A program made the position numbers and the translations under genes. The notes under the pieces were generated by a model. The model did not search any database and was not told the origin of the DNA. It saw only the letters and a list, made by a program, of their open reading frames with translations. 64,000 nucleotides of DNA, taken from contig DLIO01000010.1 in the NCBI GenBank assembly GCA_002483765.1, positions 31,524-95,523 on the forward strand, written 5' to 3'. Source of the DNA: Lentisphaeria bacterium UBA7640. Its GTDB lineage: Bacteria; Verrucomicrobiota; Lentisphaeria; Victivallales; Victivallaceae. The number at the start of each line of letters is the position of its first letter. The stretch's first letter is position 1. Shown one piece after another: positions 52,877 through 60,249 of this stretch.

Positions 52877-52954
52877 TGGGGCATTAGCTCAGTTGGCTAG
52901 AGCGCCACACTGGCAGTGTGGAAGTCAAGAGTTCAAGTCTCTTATGCTCCACCA
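52877..52954 (+). tRNA. tRNA-Ala(GGC), copy 1, with extra variable-loop base
   Basis: Acceptor GGGGCAT/ATGCTCC with the alanine identity pair G3-U70. D stem GCTC/GAGC, anticodon stem CCACA/TGTGG with loop C-T-GGC-A-G, T stem AAGAG/CTCTT, and encoded CCA. The 78-base length is one more than copy 2, because the stretch after the anticodon stem reads GAAGTC instead of AAGTC. Confidence 0.93.
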
Positions 52955-52995
52955 TTTTCATTCAATTGAATTATGGGAAACGAATAATCCCTTTT

Positions 52996-53072
52996 GGGGC
53001 ATTAGCTCAGTTGGCTAGAGCGCCACACTGGCAGTGTGGAAGTCAAGAGTTCAAGTCTCTTATGCTCCACCA
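52996..53072 (+). tRNA. tRNA-Ala(GGC), copy 2
   Basis: 77 bases, identical to copy 1 except for the missing G in the variable region; normal cloverleaf with 5-base variable loop and encoded CCA. Both copies are preceded by TTTT and spaced 41 bases apart, so they are a recent tandem duplication. Confidence 0.95.
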
Positions 53073-53084
53073 TTCAACTTAATC

Positions 53085-53118
53085 AACCCGTCAAGTCAAC
53101 CGATTTTGACGGGTTTTT
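53085..53118 (+). terminator. Rho-independent terminator after the tRNA pair
   Basis: AACCCGTCAA (53085-53094) pairs with TTGACGGGTT (53106-53115) and is followed by TTT. The stem is 10 base pairs. Confidence 0.9.
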
Positions 53119-53332
53119 ATGTTCTAGCTAAAATAGTGGAATTAAATCAATGTTGCCCAGCGTGCTTCCTACAATATAAATTTTATCATATTTCACTATA
53201 CTTTTGAGTTTTTTGATTTGTCAGCATCTTCATTAGAGACTGAACCTCAGTTTCTCGTAATAACATCTTCTAGAAAATTGCTCAATATTACAGTGAAATT
53301 TACGAGCAATTAATGGTGTAATTATAGTATTC

Positions 53333-53363
53333 AATTCACGCGCGCATTATGCGCGCGCTAATT
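53333..53363. repeat. Intergenic GC-rich palindrome, copy 5
   Basis: Arms 53333-53347 and 53349-53363 around T; identical to copy 1 over all 31 bases. It lies in the convergent gap between the tRNA terminator and the end of the AsmA-like gene. The rest of the gap 53119-53415 shows nothing definite. Confidence 0.95.
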
Positions 53364-53415
53364 CACTCACCAAGTTATCAATAATCGATGTATCGCTTTG
53401 TTGAGGATTATGTAC

Positions 53416-56400
53416 TTACCGATTATTGATTTCGGTGGTGATCTGTAACTCGCCGCCGATGCCGTCGTTCAGGTTGGTTTTGACAAAACGTTTTGAAGCT
53501 TCATTCCAGCGGAATGGCACTTTGGTTGCCGGCCTGCCGCCCGCGTCTATTTTTACGGTATTACCGTTGGCAGTTATTTTTAGTTCACGATAAATAAAAT
53601 CAGCCAACACTGCTTGGATAAATGGCAGTTGCCCGTTCACCAGCAATTCAGGAGAGGCACCGGCGTTGAATTTTTCCAATCCACCCAGCTGTAGCGTGCC
53701 GTTGCTTGAGTTCAAAATTGCATTCACTGGAACAAGGCGCCGATTACTCACACTAATTGGTAAACGGCCATTTAAACGCGATTGTCCGGCGGCCTTGGGA
53801 ATACCCAAACGGCGCAATAAAGCACCAGTATCCAAGCCTTCCGCGAAAAATTCAAGGGTTACTGTGTCTGTTTCAGGATTGAACTGAATTGGCGTTGCTA
53901 AATTCAGCCGACCACCTAAACAACTGAACACTGCATGTTCAAGCATTATTTCGTTAGTTCCGACGAGTTGAAATATCGTGGTTCCATCATTAAGTTCAAC
54001 GCCATCGATGACCACATTACCAAAAATCAGTTTTTGATGTGGCAGTGTATTTAGGGTAACAAGGTCACTGAATTCAATATTGCCACGTAACGCGTTGACC
54101 GCCCAATCTTTACCTGCCAGCGCAGCATCATCCAACATTACCGAGGATGAACATGAATATTTTTCGTGATTAGCGACAATCTGACCGGATAATGCGCCAC
54201 GTCCTGAAAATTGTAGATCATTCCAAGCAGAATTAAGAAATCCTGCGGAGGTATCGCGTTTTATGATTAAAGATGGAATCTGATAGTCTAACTTCAATCC
54301 AGCGTTGTCAAGAATTCCCGAATAACTCAGCTCTGCATTATTCAGCATTGAAATCAGATGTTTACCATTAAATTTGAGAACGGAGTCCTTGAGCGTGGTG
54401 ACGACATTTAGTGTGCCTTGTTCTTGATTATTTAATGAAAATCGCGCGACATGTAGCGAACCGTTACTATCCATCGGTTGGGTGAATGAAATATTGCGTA
54501 ATGCCACAGCCCCTAGCGTTAAAGACGCATTGTTGAAGCGGAGTATGTTGTTATCAAATATGAGTTTAGGAATAACGGTCGCCATTATTTTTGAATTTAA
54601 TTCGAGCTGGTCGATTTCCAGCATTGTTGGGCGCCAGGTTGTTGGATCGGCGCTGGGGGCAGTTTTACTTGATGCTGTTATATTTCCTGATTTGAGTGCA
54701 ACACCATTCACGGTCGCGTTGCTTTCTTTAATATTTAGTGTGATTTTGCACTTGGAGTCGGATGGAGTTGTGTCCAGTTTGACGCCATCAAATTTTCCAT
54801 TGAATTGGTTACCGAAATACCATAATTCAGCGGTCTGTAGAGAAACATTGTGCTCTTTGAAATAAAGTTTTCCGTCAGGAGTGAACAGTCTCGCATCATT
54901 CAAATTCATGCTTCCATCTTTAAAGTTAAGATAACCATCGAGAATACCGTCTTCCAACGAAACGGAGGTTTCAATATTGGAGACACCCAGTACTTTTGAA
55001 GTCGCTTTTGGCGCTTGTCCTTTAAATGTGGCGCTTTTAAGTTGTCCTTGCATCAATTTCATATTAGCATTAAACGAAGGTCGGCTAAATTCTAAAATGG
55101 TGTTTTTGAACGGTATAGCGATGTTTTGGGCTATAATATCAGCATTTATTTCCGTTTCGCTAGTGAATTTGACATCTAAATCTTTAACTGAAAAATCATT
55201 AAAAACTCCCTCACGCAATTTTAAAATCCCTGTGGACACGGCGTTGACGTCGCGCTTTAGCTCAAAAATAACATCTTTGAAATTAGCGCGGCAATTTTCA
55301 GAAAGTGCCAGAATGTTCTTCGCTGTGGAGTTTATGGTGAGTTGGTTGACTTTGTTGCCTAAGCCGTTCGCATGAAATGCTAATTTCGAGAGGATGAAAT
55401 CAATTGTGAGATTATTGTATTTTAGCACATATTCGTGCTGTTCGGCATCAACGTCACTCCATGCATTCCAAACTCCATTGATTGTATTATAACTGCCATT
55501 AAACTCTGTTTTTATCATTCTTTCCGAAACAAACTTAAGACCAGAACGTTGCAGCCATTCTTGATGCTTTGGCGTGATTTTGGCGATTCCGGAAATATTA
55601 ACTATTGGATTTTTTGTCTCAGGAAGTTTAATTTCTAGATGTTCTAATTCTAGCGGGATAGGGGCGGTTAATTGAAGATTTGAAGCTTCGACTAATAAAC
55701 AGCCATCACTGGTATTTAAAATGATTTTTGCAGGGGAATCTTGAATGATTTTAAAACTACCGCAAGCGATTTCAGATTGATTGGTTGTTCCTGTTAGCGA
55801 AGATGAGACGATGGTTCGGTCAGCAGTATTGAAACTGATTTCGCCGCCCAATGTGATTTCGCCTTTAAGCACTAAATCAGCGACTGGCTTGATGATTTTG
55901 GTCTTAATCGCTAATTGGACAAGCTCCTTGAGTTCGACATTTCCCTCGGGAGCCAGCATCAAAGTGTTGGCTTTAAGGTTGCGATGAAACTTCAATTTAA
56001 ATGGCCGTTTGTTATCAAGAGAATGCAATTCTCCAGAAAAATTATGATTGTTTTGTGAACTGAACGATAACGCGAAATTTGGCAAAACTATTTGGCGATT
56101 AAGTCCAGTCAGACTGCATTGAGAATTGATAATCTTGATGTTCGGTAGTTTACCAAACGAACTTAACTGCGCAATGATTGTTTCGGGTGGCTGCTGGTTA
56201 ATGTTTAATTCGTTGCCATCCCAAGATAATTCGAAATCGATGCCGTCAGCCGTTATGCTATGAGGTACCGCAGAACCAGGCCAAAAGCCTAAAATTATTT
56301 GCTCTGCCTTTATTTGAGCAATCGAAACATCGCGCAACTCAACGCTGAATAACCTTGTTTTGGAGATCGTGCCGTTAAATCCTGCGGGTAAACGCGCTTG

Positions 56401-56502
56401 GTAATATTCAGGCATGACGAAATTAATCAACAAAAAATAAATCGCCAATAAAGAGGCAACAATAATCCCGAAGATTAAAGAAGTCTTGTAATGTTTTTTC
56501 AT
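53416..56502 (-). CDS. Second AsmA/YdbH-like envelope protein
   Basis: A 1028-residue protein with one N-terminal anchor (residues about 8-30) and a long beta-strand-rich periplasmic part. Its C-terminal block has the same order as YdbH: FFAEGLDTGALLRRLGIPKA, SRLNGRLPISVSN, LLVNGQLPFIQAVLADFIY and finally GRPATKVPFRWN. This suggests a bridge-type lipid-transfer protein of the AsmA/YdbH group, longer than the one at 25576. No YnbE-like lipoprotein follows it. It overlaps the PurN-like gene by 4 bases, so they are coupled, although the functional link is unclear. Confidence 0.75.
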   Translation of the reverse strand: MKKHYKTSLIFGIIVASLLAIYFLLINFVMPEYYQARLPAGFNGTISKTRLFSVELRDVSIAQIKAEQIILGFWPGSAVPHSITADGIDFELSWDGNELNINQQPPETIIAQLSSFGKLPNIKIINSQCSLTGLNRQIVLPNFALSFSSQNNHNFSGELHSLDNKRPFKLKFHRNLKANTLMLAPEGNVELKELVQLAIKTKIIKPVADLVLKGEITLGGEISFNTADRTIVSSSLTGTTNQSEIACGSFKIIQDSPAKIILNTSDGCLLVEASNLQLTAPIPLELEHLEIKLPETKNPIVNISGIAKITPKHQEWLQRSGLKFVSERMIKTEFNGSYNTINGVWNAWSDVDAEQHEYVLKYNNLTIDFILSKLAFHANGLGNKVNQLTINSTAKNILALSENCRANFKDVIFELKRDVNAVSTGILKLREGVFNDFSVKDLDVKFTSETEINADIIAQNIAIPFKNTILEFSRPSFNANMKLMQGQLKSATFKGQAPKATSKVLGVSNIETSVSLEDGILDGYLNFKDGSMNLNDARLFTPDGKLYFKEHNVSLQTAELWYFGNQFNGKFDGVKLDTTPSDSKCKITLNIKESNATVNGVALKSGNITASSKTAPSADPTTWRPTMLEIDQLELNSKIMATVIPKLIFDNNILRFNNASLTLGAVALRNISFTQPMDSNGSLHVARFSLNNQEQGTLNVVTTLKDSVLKFNGKHLISMLNNAELSYSGILDNAGLKLDYQIPSLIIKRDTSAGFLNSAWNDLQFSGRGALSGQIVANHEKYSCSSSVMLDDAALAGKDWAVNALRGNIEFSDLVTLNTLPHQKLIFGNVVIDGVELNDGTTIFQLVGTNEIMLEHAVFSCLGGRLNLATPIQFNPETDTVTLEFFAEGLDTGALLRRLGIPKAAGQSRLNGRLPISVSNRRLVPVNAILNSSNGTLQLGGLEKFNAGASPELLVNGQLPFIQAVLADFIYRELKITANGNTVKIDAGGRPATKVPFRWNEASKRFVKTNLNDGIGGELQITTEINNR

Positions 56503-57350
56503 GAAATGAGGTTGACACCTTCAGACGCATATTCGACAGTTTTTACTGGATATCCGTCGTAGTAAAGTGTTTTATTGTGCATTTTAAATTTTCCATTAGC
56601 AAAATCGTCAGCGATACGCGGATAAATTTGTAAATCGCCTTCTAATTTAAGCCGTTGCTGATGAGCATCAGCCAATTCCGACAACACATCGCCCCAACCA
56701 CTGGCCGGTTTCCGCGCTGGGCGCAACGCTACAATACTACGCAGCTCTTCTACTGAAATTCCATCGGTATTGACCGGAATCGGGAGCGAAACGCCAAGCA
56801 CTGGGCCAGCGTCGATATCTTTTGCCGAATGATAAGGCATCGTGGCGATCACGCTGCTACGCAAATATGGCAAACCTGCCAACAGTGCGCGTTCAATCGG
56901 AATTGAGTGTAAACCTGTTAGGTGGCGCTGGCCGTTAAGTTCAAAGGTTAAATCACCTGGATGAACATTCAAGCATGGAAAATCAGAGCTGATATTACAC
57001 AATGACACAAATCCAGCTAAAAGTCCAAACTCGATGCTAAACGGAGTTAGCCTTTGCCGTATTTCTGCAGTCCATAGATTGCGCACTTCGCGTCCTTGTT
57101 CAGTCGCTAATGAGGTTGATTTTAAGCCGTGATCAGCATAAAACTGGCGAATCGGTACTGTGATTAATGGAATGTTGAAGTGTTCAGCAATTGTCTTGGC
57201 GTTGCTTCGGTCAGGATAGTCGGTCACAATTGCTTCTGCCGTCCATGCACCTGAGCGCGTTTCCAACAACCTTTTTGCGTTATCGCCGCTACCACTCATG
57301 AAAATCGCTGCTCGTCGGCAAGTGCGATTGAAAAATAGTTCGAACTTCAT
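56499..57350 (-). CDS. PurN-like formyltransferase family protein
   Basis: A 283-residue protein with the formyltransferase fold. An N-terminal nucleotide-binding strand reads FMSGSGDNAKRLLE (compare GxGSN in PurN). The catalytic Asn-His pair is in PCLNVHPGDL, and the Asp is in DIDAGPVLG. Glycinamide ribonucleotide formyltransferases are about 190-215 residues. This one has an extra C-terminal region of about 70 residues, so a different formyl or related transfer is possible. RBS GGAGAT precedes the ATG at 57350. Coupled to the AsmA-like gene. Confidence 0.7.
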   Translation of the reverse strand: MKFELFFNRTCRRAAIFMSGSGDNAKRLLETRSGAWTAEAIVTDYPDRSNAKTIAEHFNIPLITVPIRQFYADHGLKSTSLATEQGREVRNLWTAEIRQRLTPFSIEFGLLAGFVSLCNISSDFPCLNVHPGDLTFELNGQRHLTGLHSIPIERALLAGLPYLRSSVIATMPYHSAKDIDAGPVLGVSLPIPVNTDGISVEELRSIVALRPARKPASGWGDVLSELADAHQQRLKLEGDLQIYPRIADDFANGKFKMHNKTLYYDGYPVKTVEYASEGVNLIS

Positions 57351-57719
57351 AGTTATCTCCGAATTAAAATATTAATGCTTTAATTTTGTGCGATAACGCT
57401 GATTTACAAGCGGTAGAGTAATATTTGTGAAGAGTTGGAGTGCGCGAATGTTTTTAACCGTAGAGAACATAAAGGAGGCGCAAAGTGCACAAAAGGAAAA
57501 CATTGTGAGCATTGTGAGAAACTTCGCACTCTTTATGGTGAGAATTAAAGTATGGAGTTAAATTAGATTTGAAATTATTTTGCTTTTTCGACCTGTAAAT
57601 TTTATTTGTGTTTTATTATAAAAAAAATATTCGCAGACTGGCAAAAAGCGCTATCGTGAGTATCTTAATTGATCTGTTTTGAAACTAGAAGCTTCGAATT
57701 TAACCATGGAGAAACAACT
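57351..57719. other. Divergent gap before the TolB-like gene
   Basis: About 370 bases without a gene. 57456-57498 is a decayed GAGAAC-x-AAAG-type periodic repeat (TAGAGAACATAAAGGAGGCG then CAAAGTGCACAAAAGG). At 57636-57660 a motif GACTGGCAAAAAGCGCTATC resembles one upstream of ftsA. RBS GGAGAA at about 57708 serves the GTG at 57720. Confidence 0.5.
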
Positions 57720-58934
57720 GTGAAATCAATACTAAATTTTGTAATATTAAGCGCGTTATTTATTTTTAGCCTGAGTGTAATTGCTGATCCACCAGGGCAG
57801 GTGATCAGGATTCAAAAAGAACCCGGAAATATCACCCGCAATCCAGTCGTGATTTATGAAGGGGTGAAAGGCGGAGAAGGACCACTGTCGGAAACTGTAT
57901 TGGGTTTTTTGCGTGCCTGTGGTTGGTTTGATATTAGGCCATCTGGCGCGGCCGATTACCATATCTCTGGCGAGGTTAAGGCTGGAAATCTTGAACTAAG
58001 AATTAAAAGCGCAGAGACTGGCGCTGGATTGGCGTTGCACACCATTTATGATGGCCAGGAAACTAATCGCGCGGTTTCTAAAAAAATCGTTGACGCCATT
58101 CTTAATCGATTATTCAAAGTGAGGATGTGTGCATCAAAAATTGCTTTCTGCGCCGATACTGCACCTGGCGTTCGTAATATCTTTACTTGTGATATTGACG
58201 GCGGCAATGTTGAAGCGATCACCAAGCACAATACGCTTGCAGTAGAACCCGGCTGGGCGCCTGATTCAAAATCAGTGATTTATTCACTTTATGGCCCTTC
58301 GTATATTGACGTTGTTCAGACCAATCTTCGTCCGCTCAAAACTCGTCGTCTAGTCTCTTATCCTGGGCTTAACTCATCGGCATCAATCTCCCCTAATGGT
58401 AAATATTTGGCCCTGATTATGAGTTTTGATCGTAAAGTTGACCTATATGTTAAAGAATTAGAGACTGAAAAGCGCATTCGTTTGACTAACAGTTATGCCG
58501 TCGAAGCTTCGCCATCATGGAATCCTGGTGGCGGTTCGTTGTGCTTTGTTTCCGATCTTGATGGCCGTCCTAAGCTTTACAAAATAGATGTCAATAGCAA
58601 ACAAATAGTACCACTGCCAACCTTGGGGTCCGAAGCAGTCTCGCCTGATTGGAATGGGGAAGACGTTATTGCTTACTCGACACGCATGGGTAACTATACA
58701 TTATCGATTTTAAACATGGGTAATACCAGCCCAGCACCTTCAGGTATATTGATCAAAGTCGGTGGCGACTGGGAAGCTCCGTCTTGGGCTCCTGATAACC
58801 GTCACTTGATTTGTAGTCGCAAACTAAATGGTCGTTCTGAGCTTTACCTCGTCGATTCATGGACTGGAAATTACCGCAAATTGATGAATTTTAAATACAA
58901 CCAAAGCACACCGGCTTGGTCTAAAATATTTTGA
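57720..58934 (+). CDS. TolB-like periplasmic beta-propeller protein
   Basis: A 404-residue exported protein from a GTG start (the RBS GGAGAA is 6-7 bases upstream). The signal peptide covers residues 1-22. An N-terminal TolB-type domain (about 25-140, with GFLRACGWFDIRPSGAADYH) is followed by WD40-like TolB blades: GWAPDSKSVIYSLYG, PSWNPGGGSLCFVSDLDG and PSWAPDNRHLICSRKLNG. TolB works with Pal in outer-membrane constriction. No tolQRA or pal gene lies here, so it may be TolB itself or a paralogue. Confidence 0.8.
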   Translation: MKSILNFVILSALFIFSLSVIADPPGQVIRIQKEPGNITRNPVVIYEGVKGGEGPLSETVLGFLRACGWFDIRPSGAADYHISGEVKAGNLELRIKSAETGAGLALHTIYDGQETNRAVSKKIVDAILNRLFKVRMCASKIAFCADTAPGVRNIFTCDIDGGNVEAITKHNTLAVEPGWAPDSKSVIYSLYGPSYIDVVQTNLRPLKTRRLVSYPGLNSSASISPNGKYLALIMSFDRKVDLYVKELETEKRIRLTNSYAVEASPSWNPGGGSLCFVSDLDGRPKLYKIDVNSKQIVPLPTLGSEAVSPDWNGEDVIAYSTRMGNYTLSILNMGNTSPAPSGILIKVGGDWEAPSWAPDNRHLICSRKLNGRSELYLVDSWTGNYRKLMNFKYNQSTPAWSKIF

Positions 58935-58948
58935 CCGGCTGGGTTGAT

Positions 58949-60235
58949 ATGAATTACCAGCAAGCTGTCGTTTATCTTGGACAACTGGAAAAATTTGGTA
59001 TTAAACTGGGGTTAGAACAGACTGCTGAACTGTTTCGTCGTGCTGATTCTCCTGAACGCCAACTCAAATTTATCCATCTCGCTGGCACTAACGGTAAAGG
59101 CTCCTGTGCCGCGATGCTGGAATCTGCGTTACGGCACTGTGGCTTTAAAACTGGATTATACACTTCGCCACACCTGATTTCGCCGTGTGAACGAATCAGA
59201 ATCAACGGCTGTGCCGTCAGCGAAACTGAATACGCCGCCGCGGTATCTCGTTTAAAATTGGAAGCCGAGGCGATGAATGAGGCTGGGAAATATCCAACCT
59301 ATTTTGAATTTACTACTGTAATGGCCGCACAGGTTTTTGCAGCCGCACAGGTTGATTTTGTTATTTGGGAAACGGGTATGGGTGGGCGTTTTGATTCCAC
59401 TAACGTGGTCGAACCAATCTGTTGCGCAATCACTGGCATCGCTCTGGATCATCAAAAATATTTAGGGACAGATATTGCAACAATTGCTAAGGAAAAAGCT
59501 GGAATTATCAAGGCTGGGAAACCAGTTTTTTGTGGTAAAATGCCAGCGGAAGCGGCCGCGGTGGTGACCGCTGTAGCAACAAGACTGGCAGCTCCGTTAA
59601 AATGGTGTGAAGGGGATATTTCTGAAATTAAATTCGAGTTGAAGGGCGATACTTTCAAACAAAGCTTCAGTTACCAAGATCATCAAATACATTTAGGTTT
59701 GCCTGGAATAATGCAACGCTGCAATTTTAAAGTTGTTTTTGAAATACTTAAATATTTATCAGCGAAGTTTGATTTTCGCCTAGAAACGGCCTTAGATGGG
59801 CTTCGCAGGACACGTTGGCCCGCCCGTCTACAATTTTTCCCAGATGGTAGTATTTTGGATGGAGCACATAATCCAGATGGCGCAGCGGCGCTGGTAGAAT
59901 CTCTAAATGAAATATTGCCATTCGAGAAATTTTCAGTTATTATGGCGAATTTTACTGATAAAGATACTGTCGGCGTAATGCGACAACTGGATCGCATCGC
60001 TGCTGAATTTATATTCGTGCCATTGCATGTCGGCGACCGCAATGGTTATACACCTGAAAGTTTACTGAAAATGCTTCATGAATTTTCAGATACTCCGGCG
60101 CGTACAGTGCTTTCTCTTCAGGAAGCATTGACGGTGCCGTGTTTGAAACGTAAATTAATCGCCGGTTCACTTTTTTTAGCTGGCGAAACTCTACCGAGTT
60201 TTTATCCGGCAGAACAAATTTTAAATCTTAATTAA
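58949..60235 (+). CDS. folC: Folylpolyglutamate synthase/dihydrofolate synthase
   Basis: A Mur-ligase-type enzyme of 428 residues adding glutamate to dihydropteroate and folates. The ATP loop is AGTNGKGSCAAML near residues 47-59. TSPHLISPCERIRING follows. The central Mg-binding part is ETGMGGRFDSTNVV, and the ligase end has DGAHNPDGAAALVESL. The ATG at 58949 gives the usual N-terminus (NYQQAVVYLGQLEKFGI); a TTG at 58931 overlaps the tolB-like stop and is possible. It is probably cotranscribed with tolB-like and lon. Confidence 0.93.
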   Translation: MNYQQAVVYLGQLEKFGIKLGLEQTAELFRRADSPERQLKFIHLAGTNGKGSCAAMLESALRHCGFKTGLYTSPHLISPCERIRINGCAVSETEYAAAVSRLKLEAEAMNEAGKYPTYFEFTTVMAAQVFAAAQVDFVIWETGMGGRFDSTNVVEPICCAITGIALDHQKYLGTDIATIAKEKAGIIKAGKPVFCGKMPAEAAAVVTAVATRLAAPLKWCEGDISEIKFELKGDTFKQSFSYQDHQIHLGLPGIMQRCNFKVVFEILKYLSAKFDFRLETALDGLRRTRWPARLQFFPDGSILDGAHNPDGAAALVESLNEILPFEKFSVIMANFTDKDTVGVMRQLDRIAAEFIFVPLHVGDRNGYTPESLLKMLHEFSDTPARTVLSLQEALTVPCLKRKLIAGSLFLAGETLPSFYPAEQILNLN

Positions 60236-60249
60236 CGAAGGAATTTAAT

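Noticed and set aside
2945..53363. Palindromic repeats as CRISPR repeats
   Set aside because: Copies are single and kilobases apart with no spacer arrays and no cas genes.
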